Shown: one piece after another, positions 11,931 through 22,880 of the stretch
Numbering within the stretch: the stretch's first letter is position 1
Layout of the letters: every line of letters starts with the position of its first letter
Origin: Malania oleifera
Taxonomy: Eukaryota; Streptophyta; Magnoliopsida; Santalales; Ximeniaceae
Length of the DNA: 64,000 bases
Direction of reading: 5' to 3'
NCBI RefSeq assembly: GCF_029873635.1
Contig: NC_080419.1
Span: forward strand, 63,208,540 to 63,272,539
Notes under the pieces: model-generated
Databases searched by the model: none
What the model was told of the DNA's origin: nothing
The model's input: the letters and a program-made list of their open reading frames with translations, nothing else
Position numbers and translations under genes: made by a program

Positions 11931-13513
11931 GTTCAATTTATAGACCTATACCCACCAGATGAAATTCCTCCAAAGCCTTCACCAAACAGACTGTGATATT
12001 TTTCTTTCCTTTCTTTTCATTTTGTTTTACCTTATTTCATTTTAGTTAATTTTCAGGTATATTTTTCCTTGGTTTCAATTTTTATTTTTCCTTACTTCTC
12101 CACCCAGGTATGTTCTACTTCCCCTATGATTTCATATTGAGGACGATGTTCCACTTTAGTTTAGGGGGGGATGAGAAATTACATTGAAAAAAAAATTTAT
12201 GGATGATCAAACCATGATTAACACTGATTCATACCCTTTACATACTTGCATATAACCTAAGAGTTACACACTTAACTTGTATAGTGGGTTATTTATGTGT
12301 ATTTCTCTTTATATGGTTAATCTAGGAATTGTAACTCTATATAGGTTAACTAATAGTTCATTCGTGTTAATCTGGTTATATAAACTCCTGCATTTACAGG
12401 GTATCTCATGAGGCTAAAAACACAACATTCACGTGTCTTGTAACACTCAGAGTTCATGAAATTCAACTTTCCTTTTCTTTTCTTTTTTTCTGGATTCTCT
12501 TTGTACACTAGTCTCGATTTTTGACTTGCTAGCCTTTAGTTGACATCCAGAAGGGAGATAGAAACCTAAGTTTTGTAGCCTACTCAAGATGTGAAGGCTG
12601 AGCCACCCCTGGAAATAGACTTAATTCAGGGAATACTATTCGAGCTTAATTCACATGGGTGGTATGAAGACAATAAAAGAAGTGTAACGATTGTCCTAAT
12701 TGACCAAGAAAAGACAGAAACTGAAGAATGACAAAAGAAAGAAAAAAAAAACAAAATAAATAGAAATGCACCAGAATGGGGTGATAAAAAAATTAATAAC
12801 TACTCCAAACAAATACGGTAAAAAGTCAGGGACACGTCACATGTTCTCCACATATGAAGACTCTTCAATCGCTTAGTGCCTTAGATGTATTCACGCTTGG
12901 TTTGTGAATAAGTTGATATACTTGGTTGGATATGGCAAGTAGGTGAGAAGATGCTAGGGTGAAGGATCCGACACCTCACAAATAGGCTAGATACTTCTCA
13001 GACTAGTCCACTCCACACATTTAGCGTTTGTTCCTTGCTATATGTGGGATGTTTGATCGCAACACTCCTTCTCACATATAATGAGTGAACCCATCCTTTT
13101 TAAGTGTTTTTGAGAGTATACCAGTTAGGCCGAGTCAAAGCGACCATTCTGTAGGTGTCCACTGGTATCCTGGGTATAGCGAGTCATACACATCACACAT
13201 ACCTTGAGATTTTGCCTATTTATACTTGAATTTATATGATAACATTAACTCTGAATTGAATCGCCAATTGACTTTATGTGAGTATATTGTTCTTAATGGT
13301 TATATAATGATGAAACTAACATGAATAACTTGCTTCAGAGTGCGTGAATTGTATGAGCTTGTGTGTAATCTGGTTATATTCATGTATGTGAAATGGTATG
13401 GCCGTGTCATATGTGCATTCATTTCATATTTGTTCGAATTAGTGTTGTGGGTACCGCTCTGGAATTCATTCACGTTATTTTCTAGAAACTAGCAAAACGT
13501 TAGTTGGGGGGTG
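11931..13513 (+). other. 3' non-coding region of the Athila-like element, pol absent
   Basis: No pol motif is found. At 12150-12171 the sequence reads ATTGAGGACGATG then TTTAGGGGGGGA, the marker that in Athila elements normally lies after pol, so pol is deleted or was never present. The rest is non-coding. It ends in the PPT AGTTGGGGGGTG (13502-13513). Confidence 0.65.
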
Positions 13514-13812
13514 TGATTACCCGCCTAAATTGCGCAATTAGGTGTTTTAATTCATGCATTAAGGATTATATTTTTAATTAAATGCCTAATTATGCTAAAT
13601 ATTCTTACATTACGCTCTACTTATAATATTTAGGTTTTATTGAATAATTTATGAATTTTTGGTATTTTATTTTTTGCAGGGTAAGTTATGGACGTTAAAG
13701 CTGACGACACTTTGTAATTCGAGTATAATTCCCCCATTCAAGCTTCAATCGAAATGATTCAAAATTCTAGGGAAATCTGAGACACTGCTCTACAACTTTC
13801 GTATTTTGAGCA
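13514..13812 (+). mobile_element. Athila-like 3' LTR, first part
   Basis: The start TGATTACCCGCCTAAATTGC follows the PPT directly and aligns with the 5' LTR from 8602. It is interrupted after TTTTGAGCA by a copia LTR. Confidence 0.8.
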
Positions 13813-15885
13813 TGTTGGAATTGGTGTATTCCCCAGAGGGGGTGAATTAGGTATTTAAAATTTCTTTCCTAAGTTCAATTTAACTAGCATCAATATTACA
13901 CAAACCTAGGGTCTTTCTATATAGTCATAATCCCAATTAAAACATGTACAACATATAATGAATTAAACAGAATACATACATATGCTAAAAATGAAAGTGT
14001 GAAAAATAGACTGCGGAAATATAAAGTACACTCATAATATGTTATTGGGGTTCGGCCAATACTACCTACGTCCTTACCTTGGCTCACCAGCACAAGGATT
14101 CTACCAATGCTCACTTAACGGGTGGAGCGACACCGATTATAACCAGGTCAATTAGCGGGGCTAACCTCAACTTACACCTTACCAGGATGGTGCACCTAAC
14201 TTTCCTAACTAGGTCTAAGCCAATCTAGGACTATTCCACAGGGCTAGTCTCCCTCTTCAAGCTCGTTCTTGGAATATAAAATATATGAAAATTTGCGTAC
14301 ACGAAAATACTTCTTACACAAGCAGACATGTACCACTACGCACAATATAATCAATGCACACCAATAATGTAGGAATTATAAGCTCAAGGGTGTATATGTG
14401 TGCAATCAATACTTAATATAATTTCTATGCTTAATCATGCACAAGAGTGTATCAATAAGTTTTTCTTTGAAACTTTGTATAAACAATATATCTCAATATC
14501 AACTTAGGGTTTCAAATAAGTTAGCAAGAGTAATCAAACAATCTCAAAAATATTTTCTCAAAATACTTAGCACAAGAGATGTTTGAAAAAGCTTGTAAAA
14601 ATATTTTTACTCCACAAAATAAAGCCTTAGGTGTCTTGCAATACAAGCCTCAAAGTTTCCCACACACCAAATTTATTAAGTTAAACCGGTGGAAAACTTT
14701 AGCTCAACTCTCAATCCAAAAATCACACAACAAAGAATATAATGAGAGTTCAAACCAATGGAAATGGACTATAATTCCTCACGGTACTCTCACAAGGTTT
14801 GGATTAGCAAAAGGGAAGTAGTATGAGAGTGTATAGGCTTTGTGCTTGGGAAATGGGCATAGAAAAAATCAAAGGATTGTTTGCTTAATCAATGTGCTCA
14901 TCACCCACTAATTGAGCAAATGAGCTCATATATATAGACATGAGGGAAAATATAGCCATTGGGGACACAAGGGGTATTCTTGAAAAATATTAATCATGTT
15001 TAATATAAAATAACTTGGTTTAACTACGATAAAAAATTCACCAACTTGAGAGGTTCGGTTGACCGAGTGTTCCAGTTCGATCGACTATGGAAGAATTGAA
15101 CTGTAAGTCTGGTCGACCATCTTGAGGGTTTCAAAGGTGATTTTCCAAATCCGTGTGGCACGGTTGACCAGATCAATTTGAACTAGAAGGTTCGGTCAGC
15201 CAGGAGGTTGGGGCTTCTCTCGAGGATGTTCGGTTGACTAGAGCGTTGGAGTTCATTTTCTGGTCAGTCAACTAAAGAGTCAATTGTTAACCCTAGGGAG
15301 GTTCGATCAACCAAGACGTTAGAGGGCATTTCTAGTCAGTCAACCAAAGGGTCAAAATGTTGACCCGGTGGAGGTTCGGTCAACCGAAGACTTTTGCATA
15401 TAGAAGTTCAGTCGACTGAACATGCCCTTTTTGTGCATTTAGGTTTTTTCTGCTTATAAAGTTACCCCCTATTCACATGATAATCAACACTAAGATTATG
15501 AGGGCAATATTAATGCAAACATGAGGGTTCGAAGGTTAGTCTAGGTCTTTTTTAGGACACTGAAAAAATCCGGCGTCCGTTGACCTTCTATCGACCGAAG
15601 GGTGATCCTTAAGGTCTTTCGATAGTTTGTGTATGATCATTTGCTGAGATTACTTCCTACATGTATGACATGTAGAGATTATTACATACCCATTCAAACT
15701 GAAATTATTATAGACCCAATGATAAAAAAATACAACAATAAATATGTTGGGTGTTCACTTCTCTTCAGGTTGCCGCATGCCATCATATGAACTTACCAAT
15801 AAGAACCTGCACAAAAACTTGGCAACCATTAAATATCAGAGTATTTGTCACGATCAAAACAAGGGTGTGACCTATTGGGCCAACA
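13813..15885 (-). mobile_element. Copia solo LTR (family B) nested in the Athila-like LTR
   Basis: On the minus strand it begins TGTTGGCCCAATAGG and ends CCAATTCCAACA. It is flanked by GAGCA (13808-13812) and GAGCC (15886-15890), a 5-bp duplication with one change. The host LTR resumes in register with its undamaged copy near 8840. Minus orientation is shown by similarity to the family-A LTR start and by a TATA box (TATATATA near 14930) lying downstream, in minus sense, of the motif array at 15050-15420. About 250 bp near 14050-14290 are shared with the LTR at 16630-18574, so the two are relatives. Confidence 0.85.
15050..15420 (-). promoter_or_regulatory. TTCGGTCGACCGAA-type array in the copia LTR
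   Basis: About ten degenerate copies of GGTTCGGTTGACCGA / GGTCGACCA / TTCAGTCGACTGAA are seen. The array lies 5' of the TATA box in minus sense. Its function is unknown. Confidence 0.5.
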
Positions 15886-16629
15886 GAGCCTTGAAAGTTA
15901 CGGGTTGTAGGAAGGCCGAATTTGGGCTTATTCGCTGGGAAACAAAGAAAGGAAAAAAAAATAAACAAAAAAAAGAAAAAAAAATAATAATTCAAAAGAA
16001 GAAAGTGATTTGACCTATCCGTGCAGCCGGGTCCTTTGGCATGGTGTGCTGGGTAGGATTCTCAAAAGGGGGATGTTTTTATTTTTTAGCGGCCGAGCTC
16101 CTCTCCTCTCTCATCTCTTTCTGCCTCACTCTCCCTCTCTTCTCCAACACTCACACTCCGGCCCCACTCTCTAACTCTCTATTCTTTTCTCTTACTCTCG
16201 ATCTCCCTTTCTCTTCCTTTCTTTCTCTCTTCCTTACTTCTCTACCCATACGGCCTGTTGCACCCAAGCTCCTTTGCTGCCATTGTGAACACCCAACCAA
16301 GACCCTAGTCCTTGTGGTTGTTGCTGGGTGCTGCTTCAATCCCATAAAATTGAGCCTTGCTATTGCTAAAGGAGGAAAACGAGTACTGCCCTGTTGCTGC
16401 TTCATGGAGGAGGACCCAAAGGCGCTACCTTGCTGTTATGCTACTGCTAACTAAAAAAAAAGAAACACAGCAGCTTAAAGCTATTGTATATATGGCCTAC
16501 CATACTCTCTCTCTCTCTCTCTCTTTTGCATTTAGATAATTGTTTAAGATATTATTATCATTACTTTGAGTTTTATTTTATTTAAAGTTTCTGTTAGAAT
16601 TTTAAATTCTATTTGGAGTTATTTACATT
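15886..16629 (+). mobile_element. Athila-like 3' LTR, second part, cut by the next insertion
   Basis: It aligns with 8835-9680 of the 5' LTR, with a shorter CT run at 16505-16525. It stops at TTTACATT where the minus-strand copia-like LTR begins. The rest of this LTR is not found elsewhere in the window, so it probably lies to the right of it. Confidence 0.8.
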
Positions 16630-18574
16630 TGATAGTTATGGTGCAACCCCAAGAGGGGGGATGAATTGGATATTTAAAAATTGTTACCTAGGTCTACAGA
16701 TTTGACCAACAATGTAATTTGGCCTAGGATCAGTTTATGCAACCATCAAACAAACATACACGTGCAGTAAATGTAAATTGCAGAAATGTAAAGAACACGC
16801 ACGATATGTTATCAAGGTTCAGCCAACAGTGCCTACGTCCTCGCCTTGGCCACACCAGCACAAGGATTACCACTGTAATGCTCACTTAAATGGGTGGAGC
16901 GGCACCTATACAAACTAGTTCAATTCAAGAGGCTGACCACAATCGACACGCCTTAACAGGATGGCGCACCTAGCTTTCCTAATCGGGTCTAAGTCAATCC
17001 AGGACTATTCCATAGGGTTAGTCTCCCTCTTCAGGCTCGTACCTGGAATTCAACCAATGTGTATAAATTTTTTGTACACGTAAATGTGCTTCAACACAAG
17101 CAGATATGTGTACCAATATAGTTTAGTCAATAATGCAAGCACGAATGATATGTAAATATGCTCAGTGCTCTAATGTGTGCTAAACACCCAATCATGTATA
17201 TATATTTTCAGTCCAGTTCTAGAGTGTATATCTAAGTAGGATTTGAAACACACTATTTGAATATCACACAATCATATCAGGGTTTCAAATATGCTAAGAA
17301 AGATAAATCAAACAAGCTCAATAGGATATTTCAAAGTATAAAGTACAATGAAGTTGTTTGAAAGACTAGCTTTTGTAAAGGATTTTTGCACACAAAATCT
17401 AGGTCGAGGTAACTTGCAACAAAGATGCAAGAACCAAAACCCTTAAAGTTTTTCCACACTAGATTTATCAAATGAAATTTGTGGAAGAACTTTAATGCTA
17501 AACTCTCAAAGAAAATCAATCAAGCAAATAATCAAAGTGAGAGTTCAAGCAAAGTGGGTTAAGCACAATAGCCTTGAAATACTCACAATGCTTAAGAGAA
17601 TCACGAATGAGAAATATGTGAGTGCTTGAAAGAGTATTTGGAAAATATAGGGTTTTTAGGGTTTTGAGAGTTGAGAGAATTTTTGCCCTAATCAAGTTTG
17701 CTAATCTTCTTCTAATTAAGACAAATGAACTAGTATATATAGGCAAGGCGATTTTTGGCCGTTGAGGGCACAATGGGTATTATTAAATTTGTCTAAAAGA
17801 CCATTAAGGAAATTAACCCAGTTTACCCCATTTAAAAATCTGGTAAAAAGGTTCGGTTGCTCGAACAGACACAGTCAAGAAATCAACTTTAAGAGGTTCG
17901 GGTGCCCGAGTTAAGGTTTGGTTGGCTGAAGCAAAGTTAGTAGCCAAATTCTGAGGTTGGAGTGCCCGAAGCAAAGTTCGGTTAACTGAACCAGGTCGTT
18001 CGGTTGCCCGAGCCTCTATTTGAACGTAAACAGACGGTCGCCTGAGTAGTTGGAAAGTGCTCTAAAAAGCATTCGGTCGCCCGAAGCTAAGTCAATATGT
18101 TGACTTTGTTTGATTGCCCGAGCCACTTTACACGGCATAGGTTCAGTCGCTCGAACCCTCTTAACCTATTCAATTTTAAGTCTATTGTTTGGCCATTTGT
18201 AATTCCCCTGATATGAAAATGATAATGGGGACCTTTGTACATTTGCTTAGTGACCTAGGGTTTGTGTAGGCACATAAAGTCCAACTATGGTCGTTTTTTA
18301 GCATACCTACCTACCATGCATGATGCAATTTATTACAAGCCATGCACGTGCACAGTCCATAATAAATTACATCCCATAATGAAGAAATAATTAAAAGAAT
18401 ACACAATTCAACACATATATCTTCATTCTTCGGCACGAACACCTCACGCCATCATAATATGACATTCAGTCCTAAAATGTGCACAAGGTGAACCTACATG
18501 CAATTCTTAGTACAAACATCAATACCAAGACTATTTGTCATAATCAAAATTGGGTGTGACTAATATGGTCAACA
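16630..18574 (-). mobile_element. Copia-like element D, 3' LTR (minus strand)
   Basis: On the minus strand the LTR starts TGTTGACCATATTAG and ends CACCATAACTATCA. It is preceded in minus sense by the PPT at 18575-18590, so internal sequence lies to the right on the plus strand. A TTCGGGCGCCCGAA-type array is at 17850-18160 and a TATA box (TATATA near 17734) lies downstream of it in minus sense. The R/U5 part (16800-17060) resembles that of the LTR at 13813-15885, while the U3 array is different. Confidence 0.85.
17850..18160 (-). promoter_or_regulatory. TTCGGGCGCCCGAA-type array in LTR D
   Basis: About nine degenerate copies of the motif (TTCGGGTGCCCGAG, TTCGGTCGCCCGAAG, TTCGGTTGCCCGAG) are spaced about 30 bp. 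The position upstream of the TATA box matches arrays in the other LTR families. Confidence 0.5.
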
Positions 18575-18628
18575 ATCTCCCCCTTTTTTATGATGAAAAA
18601 TACCTTACGCAAAAAGTGGGTCAACCAG
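18575..18628 (-). other. Element D polypurine tract and internal stub
   Basis: In minus sense AAAAAAGGGGGAGAT abuts the LTR. The stub ends in ACCAG (18624-18628), the left target duplication of the Tat/Ogre-like insertion. Confidence 0.75.
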
Positions 18629-20006
18629 TGTCGCGACGTCCCGGGAGCGCGTGTGCCTTGGGCGGCGAACTAAAAATCAATTTTAATATTTCTAGGAAAA
18701 ATGGAAATGTCAGAGTCCCCACTAACCTTTTAGTGTGGTTAGAACACATGATTACTACCCCGTTAGGGGTAGAGTGGGTCTATGTTACCAGAGTTAGGCT
18801 CGGGAGTTCGGTTACGCGAGGGGAAGGTACAAGCACCCCCTGCGCGCCCGTTCTTACGAACGGTACCTAATTAATTTGAAATTATCACTAAGTTAATCTA
18901 ATAAGTCTTTTAATTACTCTTTTTTATGAATTTAAAAATACCTATGAAAAATAAATAAATATATACATATATTCCCTCAGAGCTTAAGGTACGTGAAGCC
19001 CAAAGGCTAATACCCCCCGCAATTAAATCATAGGGTTAAAATCAAAAATATTTAAGGAAATACACTCCCAAATTTTTGAAATTGTATATAAAATTTTTAT
19101 AGGAAAATACTAGTATGGGAGGTTTTAATATATATTAATAAGACAATCAACAACTACTAAAATATTACAAATGTCAAAATGGGTAATAAAATATCATATA
19201 TACAACCATACTAAAGATACTAAAAAAAAATAAAAAATAAAAATAATACATAGTATATGGAAAGTACTGAAAACACCCTAATAATACCAAATATCCTAAA
19301 GATACTATATGAAGTAGTACCCTATATGTTAAAATACTAAAAAAAAATACCCTAATAAATGATACTAAATATAGTAATAATACCATATAATTCATAATAA
19401 ACATATAATGCGAACTTAAATACTTAAAAATACCATATAAACTAATGATAATACTAAAATATCATAATAATAAACTAATAATTATAAACTACAATATAAA
19501 TACTACCATAAGAGTAATGTAAACATAATAACAAAGATAAACCTAATAATGTATGAACATAATAATACCTATAAATATCACAATATATATAAAATGGACA
19601 TAGGAAAGATGATAACGAACCATATACCAAAACATCACGCAATAATGAAAATACTATAATAAAAGACAATCATATTTATTATTTAACATGCATTAATATA
19701 AACAATAAAAAAAATTAAACCTAAATGAATACTAGGACAAAAGCAAACCCTAAAAAAAAGAAGATAAAATAAAATAAATTAACATCGAATATATATATGA
19801 AACCTGAATTAATATTATTGCCAAAGGTAAAAAAAAATCCTGCAAAAAATAAATTAATGTTAGATATACACATATATAAAACACCAATTAAATGTACAAT
19901 AAAAAAAATTAAAACTTTACATGTCAAAACCCAAACAAATCCAAAAATATATATATATATAGGCACGTGTGTGACAGTGTGAGTGTGTGTGTGTGTGTGC
20001 AGGTGG

Positions 20007-20531
20007 CTACCGTGGGGTGCTGCCGGAGGGAGGCTGGGGTAAGGCGGCGATGGCGTGCACAGGAGGTCGCTGGGGCTGTACCGCCGGGAGGGTTACTGCT
20101 GGACTGACAGCCGGAGAAGGTGACCGGAGCTGGGCACGGCGACGGTGAACGGCGATAGTTGCCGGAGATGCAAGGGGTGTTGTGAATGGAAGTTGCTGCT
20201 GGTGCTGTGGGTGATACCTGCGGCTCTGCCCCTGCGACTTTGTCCCGATCTCCTTGGCAGTGTTGGCCGCCTTGGGGTGTGGAAGAGGGTGTCGGTTGTT
20301 GGTGGTGATGTCGGTGGTGTGGGAGAGGCTGTGTGCAGGGTGGCCGTGGCAAGTTGGAGAGGAGATGAAGAGTGATGGTCTGTGAAGCAGGGTGAGGTCG
20401 AGCTCGGGTTTGCGGGGAAGAAAGCAGGCAGTAGAGGAACAAGGGGGTGGTGCCGTGGTGGCCTGGCGTTGTTGTGCTGTGGTGGCCGAAGTGCAGCAGA
20501 TGGAGTGGAGCTCCCGGCAGCAAGGTGGCAC
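20007..20531 (-). CDS. 174-codon Pro/His/Ser-rich ORF inside the LTR
   Basis: The frame begins 180-210 nt downstream of the minus-strand TATA box, so it would lie in the R/U5 leader of the element's RNA. The product is rich in Pro, His, Ser, Thr and Ala, with no recognised domain, signal peptide or membrane segment. The same length is open in the other LTR (29544-30068). Overlapping frames exist on both strands because the island is GC-rich, and the 199-codon alternative here is broken in the other LTR. With LTRs this alike, conservation of the frame is weak evidence. It may be an open frame by composition only. Translation is not shown. Confidence 0.3.
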   Translation of the reverse strand: MPPCCRELHSICCTSATTAQQRQATTAPPPCSSTACFLPRKPELDLTLLHRPSLFISSPTCHGHPAHSLSHTTDITTNNRHPLPHPKAANTAKEIGTKSQGQSRRYHPQHQQQLPFTTPLASPATIAVHRRRAQLRSPSPAVSPAVTLPAVQPQRPPVHAIAALPQPPSGSTPR

Positions 20532-20742
20532 AGGTGTGGCCTCTGGCAGGAGGTCTTCGGGTCTGGCCGAGCGTGGCTGGAACAGGGGAGAGGAAGGCGT
20601 GAAGAAGGGGTTAGGGTCGTGAGGGCTGGAGAGAATTAGAGAGTTAGAGATAAGAGAGGCTAGGGCATTTCTTTTTTTTTGTTCTTGCTGCGCTGCCCGT
20701 GTGTGCGCCCTTGCTCCTTCCCTTTGCTTGGCCTCTTTGCCA

Positions 20743-20750
20743 TTATATAA
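20743..20750 (-). promoter_or_regulatory. TATA box of element E LTR
   Basis: TTATATAA stands at the edge between the AT-rich U3 and the GC-rich island, at the expected promoter place in minus sense. The other LTR has the same site near 30280-30287. Confidence 0.55.
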
Positions 20751-20861
20751 AAAAAAATTTCAAAACCCTAAAACAAACTTTCTTTTTTGATTTTCTTTAT
20801 CTTTCTTCTTCTTCTTTTTTTGTTTTACTTTTATTCTTATGGTAATAATGAAAATGGAAAT

Positions 20862-21047
20862 AGTAATAATAATAATTATTATTATTATAGTAATAATATA
20901 AGGATAATAAGGTAATAATAATAATAATACTAATAGTAAATAATAAATAATTATAGTAAAAAATAAAAATGAAGATACCATCGATAAAATAATAATAATA
21001 ATAATATTAATAAAAATAAAGTAATAATACTAATATTAAAAGTAATA

Positions 21048-21094
<47 letters not shown>

Positions 21095-21147
21095 TAACAT
21101 TACCAAAAATAATAAAAATAATAATAGCCAAAATAAGATACTAAAGC

Positions 21148-21196
<49 letters not shown>

Positions 21197-21359
21197 ACTA
21201 TATCAAAAACAATAAAATAAATGAAAAATAATTATAGTAAAGTAAAAATAAAATAAAGATAATAAAAGTACTAGTAATAATAACAAAAATGAAAAATAAT
21301 AATAATAATGATAATAAAAATTCTAGCAAAATAATAGTAAAGTACTAATAATATAGGAA

Positions 21360-21421
<62 letters not shown>

Positions 21422-21447
21422 GGTAATAATAATAATAATGAAAATAA
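20862..21447. repeat. (TAA)n-rich block in U3 of element E
   Basis: Long, interrupted TAA/ATT microsatellite of nearly 600 bp. The matching block in the other LTR is about 30400-30950, with different run lengths, as expected from slippage. Confidence 0.9.
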
Positions 21448-21654
21448 TAAGAGGGGACCCAGTGTTCTATTTGGCTAAGGCAAAAATAGGGTGTCTACAA
21501 CTGCCCCTCTTTGTAGGTTTAGTTGCTTCAATGTAACGGTAGGAACTCTCCTACGTTTTTTGTAGTAACAAACCTGCAAAGATAAAAGACACCTATTTTA
21601 GCCAAGCCATTCAACTCTCTATGGCTCTTTAGGTTAATCAATAGTTGTTTACTT

Positions 21655-22105
21655 CTGCCAACCAGAGACGATTTGCACTGAATGTAAGAATCCAGGTTGA
21701 GGTACACAGGGATGGCTTGCTATGAATGTAAGAATCCGAGCCGTAGGGATACAATGATCCAGCCATGGGACACAATGATGGCTTGCTTCGAATGTAAGAA
21801 TCCGAGCCGTAGGGACACGATGATCCAGCCATGGGACACAATGATGGCTTGCTTCAAATGTAAGAATCCGAGCCGTAGGGACACGATGATCCAGCCGTGG
21901 GACACAATGATGGCTTACTTCGAATGTAAGAATCCAAGCCGTAGGAACACGATGATCCAGCCATGGGACACAATGATGGCTTGCTTCGAATGTAAGAATC
22001 CGAGCCGTAGGGACACGATGATCCAGCCATAGGACACAATGATGACTTGCTTCGAATATAAGAATTCGAGCCGTAGGGATACGATGATCCGAGCCACCTC
22101 AACCA
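21655..22105. repeat. 66-bp tandem repeat, about 6.5 copies
   Basis: The word ATGGCTTGCT (or a near variant) recurs at 21712, 21778, 21844, 21910, 21976 and 22042, exactly 66 bp apart. Copies differ by a few bases each. Tandem repeats in the 3' untranslated region are known for the Tat/Ogre lineage. Confidence 0.95.
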
Positions 22106-22572
22106 GCAACAAGATGTGAAAGCAAAGTTTGGAAAGTTGTTACTCTATTTGGAAAATGCGCTTGGGGTAAAGTCCGAATGTCAATGAATGAATCCCCTTG
22201 TCTTTGGGATCTGTTGCCCTAGTTTCAAAATAAATCAATGTGTGCCTGGGGAAACTTGCCCTAGTTTTCCAAGTAAATCAATGTGTTCTTGGGGTCAGTT
22301 ACCCCAGCTCATAATTAAACACAACAGGAATCTCTTCATCAAGGATGTCAAATAATCATTCGAAAGCTCAAGACAAGTGTGAAGGGTGCTCTATTGCTGC
22401 TTGTGATGTTAGAATGCAATGATATGCAGCTATATGTATGCATGTTGCTAACTTATAATACAGTGATATGTTGCTATTGATATACATGTTACTAACTTGT
22501 GATTATATGTATGCATTTTTTTTATTTTTTTTATTTTTTATTTTTTTGTGTATTTGTATGAAACGCACAATA

Positions 22573-22852
22573 GCGATGCATGAGATGTACATGAAATGCA
22601 TGACAATGCATGAGATGCATGGTAATACATGAAAGGCATGACAATGCATGAGATGTGTGGTAATGTGTGAAATATAGGGTAATGCATGAAATGTATGGTA
22701 ATACATGAAATGTAGGTAACGCATGTAATGAATGACAATGCATAAAATGTAGGCAATGCATGAATTGCATGACAATGCATGAGAGGTATAGTAATGCATG
22801 GAATGCATGGCAATGCATGAAATTTAGATGATGCATGACAATGCATGAATCT
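22573..22852. repeat. 19-bp tandem repeat, about 14 copies
   Basis: The unit is close to ATGCATGARATGCATGRYA. Copies are degenerate and some are shortened by four bases. The unit contains the palindromes ATGCAT and TGCATGA. Confidence 0.85.
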
Positions 22853-22880
22853 TTTCTCCCAATGCGCTTGTGATCAATAA

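Larger units (their letters stand above)
18629..21499 (-). repeat. Element E, 3' LTR
   Basis: In minus sense it runs TGTAGACACCC ... GTCGCGACA. In order it holds a (TAA)n-rich block (20860-21447 on the plus strand), a TATA box (20743-20750), a 650-bp GC-rich island with a 174-codon frame (20007-20531), a short (GT)n at about 19980-19999, 1.3 kb of AT-rich sequence, and near the U5 end a hairpin CCGTTC-TTAC-GAACGG (about 18848-18863). Confidence 0.88.
21500..22880 (-). other. Element E 3' non-coding region with tandem repeats
   Basis: The PPT lies at 21500-21512 on the plus strand. It is followed by two tandem arrays, listed separately, and spacer at 22110-22560. Open frames across the 66-bp array are an effect of a period divisible by three. 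Confidence 0.7.

Noticed and set aside
14579-14821. 80-codon plus-strand ORF
   Set aside because: Lies antisense in R/U5 of copia solo LTR B; no recognised domain.
20145-20639. Plus-strand ORFs in the LTR island (and 29682-30176)
   Set aside because: Antisense to the element and overlapping each other; a by-product of the GC-rich island. Only the sense 174-codon frame is listed, with low confidence.
21638-22112. Several overlapping ORFs on both strands
   Set aside because: They all fall in the 66-bp tandem repeat; a period divisible by three keeps frames open. No codon-level signal.
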